This document shows, in pieces, positions 7,956-21,102 of a stretch of 64,000 nucleotides of DNA. The position numbers and the translations under genes were made by a program. Positions within the stretch are counted from its first letter, which is position 1. Each line of letters opens with the position of its first letter. The stretch is from positions 7,958,029 to 8,022,028 of the forward strand of contig NZ_CP007440.1 of assembly GCF_001579845.1 (NCBI RefSeq), in the 5' to 3' direction. Below the pieces are notes generated by a model, which worked only from the letters and a program-made list of their open reading frames with translations, did no database searches and was not told where the DNA came from. This DNA is from Rhodoplanes sp. Z2-YC6860 (lineage in GTDB: Bacteria; Pseudomonadota; Alphaproteobacteria; Rhizobiales; Xanthobacteraceae).

Positions 7956-9050
7956 TCAGCCCGGAAGCTTTGGCGTCGACTCGCGATCCTCGAGGATCTG
8001 ATTCTGCACGACGGTCGCGGCGATCAGAATGGGAGCCGCGAGAAATGTGCCCAGAGGCCCCCAAAGCCAGGTCCAAAACGCCAACGACAGAAACAGCGCC
8101 AACGGACTCATGGTCAATTGGCGGCCGACGAGGCTCGGGGTGATGAAGTGGCCTTCAACGGTCGCCAAGCCAACGAACAGCGCCGGCGCCGCGAGTGCGC
8201 CCGTTAGCGTTGGCAGCGCCACGAGACCGAGGACCAGAAGAATGACCGCGACAACGGCTGGGCCGATATAGGGAATGTAATTCAGCACCGCGGCCATGAT
8301 GCCGCACAACAATGGACTTGGCAGCCCAAGCGTGTAAGCGATGGCCGCAGTCGCCAGACCCAGTCCGATGTTGACCACGGTAACAACTGCGATGTAGCGG
8401 GTCAGATGCTCCTCCATGTCGTTAAAGATGCGCAGCGCGCGCAACCGCGCATCTTTGCTCTGGAACATCAGGATCAGATGCCGCCGCTGACTCTTCCGCG
8501 ACAACAAGAAGAAAAACAAACTTCCGAAGAAAATCACCAGCTCACCGATCGCCGGCGTCAGAAATTCTACGGCGCGCGCGATCATGTCTTTCATCGGCAG
8601 TTCGAACTTGGCCGGCTCTGCCGAGGTGCCCAGCATCGTCGCAAGCCACTGCTGAAGCTGGTGCCACGCCGCCAATGGGCGTTCGAACACGTAAGCCTTG
8701 GCGGAGAGCGTGCTTGCGATCTCGGGAGCGTGCGCGGACCAATCCGCCACCAGACTGCCAAGCAAGATCAGCCCGAGATTGATCGCGACGAACACCAGCC
8801 CGATGCAGACGAGAGCGAACAGCGAAGCCGGAATCCGATAACGCGCCGCACGTTCTTGCAGCGGCCCAAACATGAGGCTGATGATCGCTGCCGCAACGAC
8901 GGGGGCGACGATCGTCCTCGCGAAGAACAGAAAAGCGCCCAACAGCAGAACGAAAATGCCGATGGTCGAAATTCGCGATGCGGCGCGCCACCAGTCCTGC
9001 TCGGGCGCATCCGATGTGGCGGGCCAGGTGTCCGCCTCGCGATCATTCAT
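7956..9050 (-). CDS. AI-2E family transporter (PerM/TqsA-like membrane protein)
   Basis: A 364-residue polytopic membrane protein. Early paired helices (TIGIFVLLLGAFLFFARTIVAP and ASLFALVCIGLVFVAINLG), a cytoplasmic middle and a C-terminal helix bundle containing the family signature NYIPYIGPAVVAVILLVLG and EGHFITPSLVGRQLTMSPL identify the AI-2E/UPF0118 family. Members export small molecules or act as ion exchangers; the name does not prove autoinducer transport. The start MNDREAD was chosen over a GTG-type extension because the upstream residues are not conserved-looking. It shares a short divergent region with the iron-permease-like gene. It stands in the stress island, but no perfect EcfG promoter is seen before it. 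Confidence 0.85.
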   Translation of the reverse strand: MNDREADTWPATSDAPEQDWWRAASRISTIGIFVLLLGAFLFFARTIVAPVVAAAIISLMFGPLQERAARYRIPASLFALVCIGLVFVAINLGLILLGSLVADWSAHAPEIASTLSAKAYVFERPLAAWHQLQQWLATMLGTSAEPAKFELPMKDMIARAVEFLTPAIGELVIFFGSLFFFLLSRKSQRRHLILMFQSKDARLRALRIFNDMEEHLTRYIAVVTVVNIGLGLATAAIAYTLGLPSPLLCGIMAAVLNYIPYIGPAVVAVILLVLGLVALPTLTGALAAPALFVGLATVEGHFITPSLVGRQLTMSPLALFLSLAFWTWLWGPLGTFLAAPILIAATVVQNQILEDRESTPKLPG

Positions 9051-9247
9051 GATGGCGATGTCCGTTAGATGCGGTCGTCGCGACCCGCGCCTCATCAATG
9101 CCGGAGCATCGGCAAAGTTCCTTCGCAGGTCGGGCGGGGAACTTACCCATGGCGCCATCGGTTACATCGCCGCATCGGACGTCGCTGGCGCAAAGAGCTC
9201 TCCGCTGGCGAAGCCGACGCCAAGTCTTGCACCGATCATCGCAATCA

Positions 9248-9712
9248 ATGGAAACGCATCACCAGACGAACGGCCGGCCGCAGGTCCATCAGCCCGCCCA
9301 TGGGCATCATGGCAATGGGCTCAGCAAAGCGTTCTCTCGGTTTTCTCATGCCACCGCCCACGCAGCAGGAACGCCCGCGGCATTCCTGATTGCAACCGGA
9401 ACGATTCTGCTTTGGGCATTGAGCGGCCCGCTGTTTGGCTACAGCGACACCTGGCAACTCGTCATCAACACCGGCACGACCATTGTGACGTTTCTGATGG
9501 TGTTTCTCATCCAAAACACCCAGAACCGCGACACGATGGCGCTCCAGCTCAAGCTCTCCGAGCTGATCATCGCGATGAAAGGCGCGAAGAACAGTCTCGC
9601 CACCGTGGAAGATCTGAGCGAGGAGGAGCTTGGAGAGTTACACAAGGATTTGTGCGCGCGGGCCGACGCCGCGAGCAACGAACTCGCCAAGCGCGGGCCT
9701 CGACGCGATTGA
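9248..9712 (+). CDS. Low-affinity iron permease family membrane protein
   Basis: About 154 residues; the C-terminal 110 match the low-affinity iron permease (Fet4-like, PF04120) family in bacteria: FSRFSHATAHAAGTPAAF, helix IATGTILLWALSGPLFGY, then SDTWQLVINTGTTIVTFLMVF and LIQNTQNRDTMALQLKLSELI. The tail is a charged helix (KNSLATVEDLSEEELGEL). Iron transport is unproven for bacterial members. The start is uncertain: the ATG at 9248 is the nearest to the conserved region, but the intervening residues are His-rich and unlike the family. It converges with the DUF883-like gene. Confidence 0.75.
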   Translation: METHHQTNGRPQVHQPAHGHHGNGLSKAFSRFSHATAHAAGTPAAFLIATGTILLWALSGPLFGYSDTWQLVINTGTTIVTFLMVFLIQNTQNRDTMALQLKLSELIIAMKGAKNSLATVEDLSEEELGELHKDLCARADAASNELAKRGPRRD

Positions 9713-9720
9713 CGGTAGCG

Positions 9721-9752
9721 CGACCATCCACCGCATCAGCGGCGCATGGTCG
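9721..9752. terminator. Convergent hairpin terminator overlapping the end of the DUF883-like gene
   Basis: An imperfect inverted repeat (arms 9721-9734 and 9739-9752, 12 of 14 bases paired, loop ATCA) lies between the convergent iron-permease-like and DUF883-like genes. Its right arm encodes the last codons of the minus-strand gene. Confidence 0.55.
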
Positions 9753-10092
9753 ACGACAACACAAACCCAAGCCCCAACGCGATCGCAAGCGCCGTCAACG
9801 GCCGTTCGCGGATCGCGTCCTCGACGTTCTCGACGACGTTGCCGCCCAATTCACCGACGGCATCGACGGCCTCACGGCCGCGCGCTCCGGCGCCGGAGAT
9901 CAAGTCGTCCACCGAGCTTCCGAAGTTGGCAAGCCGCGCTTTTACATCGTCGATCATTTCCGAGCCGGCGTCGGAGGCGAGGCCTTCGACCTGCTTGGAG
10001 AGATCGGACAAATCGTCGCGAAGGCTCTGCAGATCCTTCTTGAGATTCTTCACATTGACCGACGAGAAATCGGCTGTACGGGCACGCGCCAT
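9736..10092 (-). CDS. DUF883-like (ElaB/YqjD-type) membrane-anchored helical protein
   Basis: A 118-residue protein with a long amphipathic helical region (KNLKKDLQSLRDDLSDLSKQ, then a heptad-like stretch through residue 95) and a C-terminal membrane helix (LTALAIALGLGFVLSS) after the typical RERPLT motif. This is the architecture of the ElaB/YqjD/DUF883 family, inner-membrane proteins linked to stationary phase and stress. The ATG at 10092 (MARARTADF) is the likely start. It is followed on the same strand by nothing in frame and lies just downstream of the holin-like gene, probably in one transcript with it. Confidence 0.75.
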   Translation of the reverse strand: MARARTADFSSVNVKNLKKDLQSLRDDLSDLSKQVEGLASDAGSEMIDDVKARLANFGSSVDDLISGAGARGREAVDAVGELGGNVVENVEDAIRERPLTALAIALGLGFVLSSTMRR

Positions 10093-10136
10093 GGCGAAAA
10101 CTCCTGCTGAACGAAATGTTCGTTTGTTTCGCGGAA

Positions 10137-10595
10137 CTAACGCTTTGGGCCCGTAAATGGTTGCCGGGCCTCGCTCGCTCTCGCGCCGGTCTTGTTGAGC
10201 AGCCACAATGCAGCAACGGCGCCGGCCGCGAGCGATGCGGCGCGACGGCCTCCGATCAGTCGCGCGAGGTCTAACCCCGCCGCCAGAATGGCGGGCTCCA
10301 TCCAGGTCGACGACTGCGCCGCGCGACGCGCCTCCATGATCCGCCGCTCGTGCTCTCGCCGGCTGTGAATGAAAAGCGCGCCGAGAAAGAAGATGAAAGC
10401 CAGCGCCGCAAAGCCGCCGCCCAGGATCAGACTTGCAGTGAGCGCGTCGTAGCGGTCGGCCAGCCAGATGAAGAGCGCGATACAAAACATAAGAAGCGCG
10501 CAGCCGATCGCGATGGCGGCGGCTGCGATCCATGCCACCATGCCTGCGATAGCTTTGACTGAGCGCTTTGCGTCACTGATCTGTTCGGCAATCAT
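10137..10595 (-). CDS. Putative phage-holin-family / membrane hypothetical protein
   Basis: A 152-residue protein with two close membrane helices (VAWIAAAAIAIGCALLMFCIALFIW and ASLILGGGFAALAFIFFLGALFIHS) followed by a charged region and a third, weaker hydrophobic stretch (ASLAAGAVAALWLL). The pattern resembles the Actinobacterial-type phage holin / YqjE family that often sits beside DUF883 genes, as it does here. Start MIAEQISDAK was chosen because upstream residues are arginine-rich and not conserved-looking. The function is unknown. Confidence 0.6.
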   Translation of the reverse strand: MIAEQISDAKRSVKAIAGMVAWIAAAAIAIGCALLMFCIALFIWLADRYDALTASLILGGGFAALAFIFFLGALFIHSRREHERRIMEARRAAQSSTWMEPAILAAGLDLARLIGGRRAASLAAGAVAALWLLNKTGARASEARQPFTGPKR

Positions 10596-10705
10596 TTCGC
10601 GCCTTCGCCGGCGTGAGTGCAAATTGGCTGGCAATACAACGGCGAAATCGATCAATGGTTGCTGGCGGCCGGAATGGCGCTTGGATTCAAGCGGCTATGC
10701 AGCGG

Positions 10706-11095
10706 TCAATCCGCCGGCCGATCCCCCACCACGCGCGCGATGATCGATTGCAAATCCTCGAAATTGTAAGGCTTCGGCAGGATGACCACTGCGTTCGAAG
10801 ACTGCCATTTCGGGTCGATCGCGCCGGGCCCTTTGCCCGACGCCACGATAATCGGCAAATGCGGATAAAGTGCTCTGAGCTCGCCAACCAGCTGTTCGCC
10901 CGGCAAGTCGGGCAAGCCCAGATCGACAAGCGCGACGCCGATTCTATCCTTATTGTTCTCGGCGAGCTGCAAGGCCACCTTGGCCGACGCAGCCTCGATC
11001 ACCTCAAAGCCCAATTCGTTGAGCGCGTCGGCCGCCACCATGGCGACGAGCGCTTCATCCTCAACGAGCAGCACGCAGCGACTGTTCTCTGACAT
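10706..11095 (-). CDS. Single-domain response regulator
   Basis: A 129-residue stand-alone receiver. It has the acidic pocket VLLVEDEALVA, the phospho-acceptor Asp in ALVDLGLPDLPGE, a conserved Ser in IIVASGKGPG, where Thr or Ser is required, and the switch Lys in VILPKPYNFED. There is no output domain, so it should relay or sink phosphate, or act by protein contact. It sits 0.4 kb from phyR and among stress genes. Stand-alone receivers are known to work with HWE kinases of the general stress response, but no partner can be named from sequence. Confidence 0.85.
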   Translation of the reverse strand: MSENSRCVLLVEDEALVAMVAADALNELGFEVIEAASAKVALQLAENNKDRIGVALVDLGLPDLPGEQLVGELRALYPHLPIIVASGKGPGAIDPKWQSSNAVVILPKPYNFEDLQSIIARVVGDRPAD

Positions 11096-11183
11096 CACCC
11101 CTCGCCTGCGAGCGATCACTGACCGTATTTAAGCAGCGATGCCGCCGTTCCAACCCGCTCGCGCACGGCGCCCGCGCGTTGAG

Positions 11184-11208
11184 GGAAACATAGCCATCCC
11201 GATGCGTT
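11184..11208 (+). promoter_or_regulatory. Probable EcfG-type promoter of csbD-like gene
   Basis: GGAAA (one mismatch to GGAAC), a 16-base spacer and CGTT at 11205-11208 stand 32 bases before the CsbD start codon. CsbD-like genes are classical members of the general stress regulon, which raises the likelihood. Confidence 0.5.
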
Positions 11209-11239
11209 GTGACAGGGCATCATGACACAGGAGCAAACC

Positions 11240-11440
11240 ATGAATTGGGATCGAATCGAAGGCAACTGGAAGGAGTTCAAGGGCAAGGTTCAGCAGCAGT
11301 GGGGTAAGCTGACCAACGACGACCTTGATGTCATCAAGGGCAATCAGACGGAGCTCGCCGGGCGTCTCCAGCAACGCTACGGCTACGCCAAGGACGAAGC
11401 CCAGCGGCACATCGATTCATGGATGAAGACCGTGAATTGA
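11240..11440 (+). CDS. CsbD family stress protein
   Basis: A 66-residue CsbD-like protein. It opens with the family signature MNWDRIEGNWKEFKGKVQ and continues WGKLTNDDLDVIKGNQTELAGRLQQRYG. An AGGAG ribosome-binding sequence lies 7 bases upstream of this ATG, which decides against the earlier ATG at 11222. CsbD proteins are small, abundant stress-induced proteins of unknown biochemical role. An EcfG-like promoter precedes it and a strong terminator follows it. Confidence 0.88.
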   Translation: MNWDRIEGNWKEFKGKVQQQWGKLTNDDLDVIKGNQTELAGRLQQRYGYAKDEAQRHIDSWMKTVN

Positions 11441-11462
11441 TCTCCCGACAACCGATTGACGG

Positions 11463-11495
11463 AAGCCGCGCGGCGATCAGCCTACCGCGCGGCTT
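11463..11495 (+). terminator. Terminator of csbD whose right arm is phyR coding sequence
   Basis: An 11-base-pair stem (11463-11473 with 11485-11495), GC-rich with AA/TT ends and followed by a T-rich stretch, forms an intrinsic terminator for csbD. The loop contains the stop codon of convergent phyR and the right arm encodes PhyR's last residues. Confidence 0.75.
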
Positions 11496-12280
11496 TTGCT
11501 TTTGTGCGCCTTGCGATCGAAGAACAGCGCCTGGCTGATCACCGCCGACACCATGGCGGGTTGATAAGGCTTGGTGATCAGGAAGGCCGGCTCCGGACGC
11601 GTCCCGGTCAGGAAGCGCTCCGGATACGCGGTTATAAAGATCACCGGCACTTCGAAGGTGTTCAGCAGATCGTTGACCGCATCGAGGCCGGAGCTTCCAT
11701 CGGCGAGCTGGATGTCAGCAAGAATCAGCCCCAGGTCCTTGTTCTTGGCGAGCGCCACTGCTTCTCCGCGCGTGCGCGCGATGCCTTTGACCTCGTGACC
11801 GAGATTTTCCACCAGCGACTGCAAGTCCATCGCGATCAACGCTTCGTCTTCAATGATCAGGATATTGGTCGCGATCTGGCTCGCGAGCTCACGCCCGCAT
11901 TCGTCGATCAGGTCACGCACCCGGCTGGCGCTGATGTCTAGAATTTTCGCGGCATCCTCCTCCGAGAAGCCCTCGAGCGAGACCAGAAGGAAGGCCTGTC
12001 GCGGCATGGCGCCGATCTGACCGATGTGCCGGTCGGCAGGCCGAGGATCGATCGGCTCCTTCCCGGCGGCGTTAACCTCCAAGGAATTCCAGATCTTGGA
12101 GAACACCCGGAACATTCCCACACGAACCGACGTTTGCTGATCGATCAGCGATGAATCTTCGGTCAGAGCTTCAAGGGCGGCCGCCACGTAGCTATCGCCG
12201 GATTCCTGGCTTCCGGTCAGCGCCCGGGCGTAACGCCGCAAGATTGGCAAATGGTCCTTAACTGCTTGAGCTGTCAACAT
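11477..12280 (-). CDS. phyR: General stress response anti-anti-sigma response regulator PhyR
   Basis: A 267-residue PhyR. Residues 1-130 are an ECF-sigma-like domain (sigma2-like start through sigma4-like QAFLLVSLEGFSEEDAAKILDISASRVRDL). Residues 138-255 are a receiver with LIIEDEALIAMDLQSLVENL, phospho-acceptor Asp189 in LILADIQLADGSSG, IFITAYPERFL and ITKPYQ. In this family, phosphorylated PhyR releases its sigma-like domain to bind NepR and so frees the sigma factor EcfG. It is divergent from nepR-ecfG and has its own GGAAC-N16-CGTT promoter, giving positive feedback. Length and domain order are standard. Confidence 0.97.
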   Translation of the reverse strand: MLTAQAVKDHLPILRRYARALTGSQESGDSYVAAALEALTEDSSLIDQQTSVRVGMFRVFSKIWNSLEVNAAGKEPIDPRPADRHIGQIGAMPRQAFLLVSLEGFSEEDAAKILDISASRVRDLIDECGRELASQIATNILIIEDEALIAMDLQSLVENLGHEVKGIARTRGEAVALAKNKDLGLILADIQLADGSSGLDAVNDLLNTFEVPVIFITAYPERFLTGTRPEPAFLITKPYQPAMVSAVISQALFFDRKAHKSKSRAVG

Positions 12281-12349
12281 TATTTAATTCCCTCCGCACG
12301 GTTGGCGCCAGGTTTGCCAAGGCTCGCCCCCGGACCTACATGGGCAGAA

Positions 12350-12374
12350 AACGCTTTACCTCCAAAGAAGTTCC
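12350..12374 (-). promoter_or_regulatory. EcfG-type promoter of phyR
   Basis: On the minus strand GGAAC (12374-12370), a 16-base spacer and CGTT (12353-12350), about 70 bases upstream of the phyR start. It is an exact match to the EcfG consensus. Confidence 0.8.
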
Positions 12375-12380
12375 CCGCAG

Positions 12381-12405
12381 GGAACCAATCGTATCGCAAG
12401 ACGTT
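12381..12405 (+). promoter_or_regulatory. EcfG-type promoter of nepR-ecfG
   Basis: GGAAC (12381-12385), a 16-base spacer and CGTT (12402-12405), 60 bases before the nepR ATG. It diverges from the phyR promoter: the two -35 boxes are back to back in GTTCCCCGCAGGGAAC with only six bases between them. Confidence 0.8.
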
Positions 12406-12464
12406 ATTTTGAATAGGGCAGCGGCGCTTGTGCCGCCACGGGGATGGGCACCGGGGGAAGTGAG

Positions 12465-12665
12465 ATGAACGACAAGACCAGGCAGCCGCCGGATATGTCC
12501 ATGAAGGCCGAGAAGGTGAAGCGCAAAAAGGGACGACTTAGCGCCGACATTCAATACAAGCTCGGTCAACAACTACGGGCCATGTACACCGATGTCGTCA
12601 ATGAAGGCGTACCAGACCAGTTCTCCGAGCTTATCCAGCGTCTCGACAAGCGAGACGAGAAATAA
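12465..12665 (+). CDS. nepR: Anti-sigma factor NepR
   Basis: A 66-residue NepR-like anti-sigma factor. After a disordered basic N-terminus (AEKVKRKKGRLSADIQ) come the two short helices that clasp EcfG or PhyR: IQYKLGQQLRAMYTDVVNEG and VPDQFSELIQRLDKR, with the family hallmark LR.MY..V..E.VPD.F..L. The start at 12465 is preceded by a GGGGGAAGTGAG-like ribosome-binding region. The stop is 10 bases before the sigma gene ATG, so the two are co-transcribed from the EcfG promoter. Confidence 0.94.
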   Translation: MNDKTRQPPDMSMKAEKVKRKKGRLSADIQYKLGQQLRAMYTDVVNEGVPDQFSELIQRLDKRDEK

Positions 12666-12675
12666 GGACAGGCTC

Positions 12676-13227
12676 ATGAACGCTCAAGATGACGTCCGTG
12701 GAGCGATGCTAGCGGCGGTGCCGAGCTTGCGCGCCTTTGCTATTTCGCTTTGCGGTGATGTCGACCGGGCCAATGACCTCGTGCAAGAGACACTGTTGCG
12801 CGCCTGGTCGCATTTGGACTCGTTCGAGCCCGGGACCAACATGTCTGCGTGGCTCTTCACGATCCTGCGCAATCATTTCCGCACCGAGTATCGCAAGCGG
12901 CGCCGCGAGGTCGAGGACGCCGACGGCGGCTATGCGGAGCGCCTGACGGCGCGCGAGGAGCAAACCGCGCACATCGAATTCAACGAGCTGCGTGAGGGCC
13001 TGATGAAGCTGTCGCCCGATCAGCGCGAGGCGCTGATCCTGGTCGGCGCCTCCGGCTTCTCCTACGAAGAGGCGGCCAAGATCTGCAACTGCGCGGTCGG
13101 CACCATCAAGAGCCGTGTCAACCGTGCGAGGTTGAGGCTTGCCGAGACTCTGGGCGTGGAGAACGTTCCGGACATGACCAACGAACCGGATCCGCCGATC
13201 GCAGCTTCGGGCGGCCGTGAAGAATAA
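12676..13227 (+). CDS. ecfG: General stress sigma factor EcfG
   Basis: A 183-residue ECF sigma factor of the EcfG (ECF15) group. Sigma2 is at about residues 10-75 (FAISLCGDVDRANDLVQETLLRAW and NMSAWLFTILRNHFRTEYRKRRRE); sigma4 is at about 105-165 (LMKLSPDQREALILVGASGF, SYEEAAKICNCAVGTIKSRV, NRARLRLAE). The DxVQET and SYEEAA..C..GT.KSR motifs are typical of this group. It should direct RNA polymerase to GGAAC-N16/17-CGTT promoters, including its own. A hairpin terminator follows. Confidence 0.95.
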   Translation: MNAQDDVRGAMLAAVPSLRAFAISLCGDVDRANDLVQETLLRAWSHLDSFEPGTNMSAWLFTILRNHFRTEYRKRRREVEDADGGYAERLTAREEQTAHIEFNELREGLMKLSPDQREALILVGASGFSYEEAAKICNCAVGTIKSRVNRARLRLAETLGVENVPDMTNEPDPPIAASGGREE

Positions 13228-13265
13228 CGACGCACGCGCGACCACGTCAACCAAACCACGATTGC

Positions 13266-13287
13266 GGCCCGCCACGTGAGGCGGGCC
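13266..13287 (+). terminator. Terminator after nepR-ecfG
   Basis: An 8-base-pair GC stem (GGCCCGCC at 13266-13273 with GGCGGGCC at 13280-13287, loop ACGTGA) followed by GATTTCG, 39 bases after the ecfG stop. Confidence 0.65.
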
Positions 13288-13413
13288 GATTTCGTCTATA
13301 ATTGCATCGCACACACGACCGATCGGCCGTTTCGTGCGTTAATGATTGTTCAGTTACACCAACCGGACCATATTTGATCATGGTGTCGATTCTCACGAGT
13401 TTGGCGTTTCGCT

Positions 13414-14421
13414 ATGGCGGTGCATGATTCCGGGCTGGATTCCAAAGCGTGGCTGGCTGCCATCGTCGAGTCGAGCGACGACGCCATCATCAGCAAGGAT
13501 CTCGACGGCAACATCACGTCATGGAATCTGGGTGCCGAGCGTATCTTCGGTTACACGGCGCATGAGATCGTCGGTCACCACATTCTCGAGCTTTTCCCGC
13601 CCGATCGCATTGCCGAGGAAGACTACATCATGGACTCGATCCGCAAGGGCGAGCGGATCAAACAATTCGACACGGTCCGCCGATGCAAAGACGGCCGGCT
13701 GATCCATGTCTCGCTCACCATTTCGCCGATCCGCAATCAAGACAACGTGATTGTCGGCGTTTCAAAAATCGCGCGCGACATCACGGAACTCAAGCTCTCG
13801 CAGGAGACCCAGTCGCTGCTGATGCGCGAGCTCAATCACCGGTCGAAAAATCTGCTGGCGGTGGCCGACGCGATCGTGCGCCAGACCGCAAGGAGCACCC
13901 CGCCGAAGGACTTCGTCGACCGGATCAGCCACAGGCTGCATGCGCTGTCCATCAACCAGGACCTGATGATCGAGCACAACTGGCGAGGCGCCGACATCCT
14001 GCACATCATCCAATGGCAGCTTGCGTCGGCGATCGACAACTATGCCAGCCGCGTCGAACTGGAAGGCGCGCCGTGTCTGGTGACGCCACGGGTGGCACAA
14101 GCGCTGGGGCTTGCGATCTACGAGCTCGCCACCAACGCCCTGAAATTCGGCGCGCTTTCCTCGCGCGACGGCAAAGTCCATATCCAATGGGGGATCAGTG
14201 CGGGCAGCGACGGACGGCGGTTCAAGCTGACCTGGCACGAAAGCGGCGGACCGCCCGCCGTCCCGCCCAAGAAGAAAGGCTTCGGCAGCGCCATCATTGA
14301 GAGCATGATCGCACGCTCGGTGCTCGGCACCGCCACGGTGACCTACGCGCCGACCGGACTGATCTGGGAGCTGACCGCACCGGAAACCGGATTGACGCAA
14401 GCTTCTGGCGACGTCATTTAG
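13414..14421 (+). CDS. PAS-domain HWE-family sensor histidine kinase, candidate PhyK of the stress module
   Basis: A 335-residue soluble kinase. The N-terminal PAS domain (about residues 14-125) has WLAAIVESSDDAIISKDLDG and ITSWNLGAERIFGYT. Then comes the HWE/HisKA_2 dimerisation helix with the phospho-acceptor His142 in LMRELNHRSKNLLAV, the N box LGLAIYELATNALKFGALS and the late WHESGGP signature (WxE). The usual N-box His is replaced by Tyr (AIYELATN instead of A.HELATN). HWE kinases directly next to phyR/nepR/ecfG are the usual PhyR kinases, so this is the best local candidate to phosphorylate PhyR. No transmembrane helix is seen, so the signal must be cytoplasmic. Confidence 0.87.
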   Translation: MAVHDSGLDSKAWLAAIVESSDDAIISKDLDGNITSWNLGAERIFGYTAHEIVGHHILELFPPDRIAEEDYIMDSIRKGERIKQFDTVRRCKDGRLIHVSLTISPIRNQDNVIVGVSKIARDITELKLSQETQSLLMRELNHRSKNLLAVADAIVRQTARSTPPKDFVDRISHRLHALSINQDLMIEHNWRGADILHIIQWQLASAIDNYASRVELEGAPCLVTPRVAQALGLAIYELATNALKFGALSSRDGKVHIQWGISAGSDGRRFKLTWHESGGPPAVPPKKKGFGSAIIESMIARSVLGTATVTYAPTGLIWELTAPETGLTQASGDVI

Positions 14422-14770
14422 CCCTTGGCGTCGAATTGTCGTAAGATTCTGATAAATATACCGAAATCCAATTTACGTGCGGATCGCTCTGTAACCTGAC
14501 ATTGGTGCGGCGAAAATTTTCGTCTGCGAGGAACCAACAGCCGAATACCGCATTGGTGCAATTGGGCTGAGGTCCAGTCTCGTCAACAAGAGTTCGGACC
14601 GGCTCCCAGGGGGTCTCATGGTGTGCGTTCGTCCGGCAGCCACGGAAGCCTTTCGTTTGGAAGGTTCCACCGGCGACGCTTGCCCTGCTGCGACCCATTC
14701 GTCGTCACACTCCGGCTTTTTCACTGTGCCACCGCGATCCGCGAATGCGCGGCTCAGGGAGAGATAGATC
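14422..14770. other. Gene-free leader upstream of the poly-HAMP kinase
   Basis: These 349 bases contain no convincing gene. A GGAAC at 14530 is followed after 16 bases by CATT, a three-of-four match to the EcfG -10 element, so it is only a weak promoter candidate. A GGGAGAGAT ribosome-binding region immediately precedes the kinase ATG at 14771. The first part is relatively AT-rich (gataaatatacc), consistent with promoter DNA. Confidence 0.4.
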
Positions 14771-21085
<6,315 letters not shown>

Positions 21086-21102
21086 GCCGGGGGCGCGCCA
21101 AA

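Noticed and set aside
7956-9050. Autoinducer-2 exporter as a firm function
   Set aside because: Family membership does not establish the substrate; other members move ions or metabolites.
14530-14554. EcfG promoter for the poly-HAMP kinase
   Set aside because: The -10 element is CATT instead of CGTT and the distance to the gene is over 200 bases; kept only as a weak possibility.
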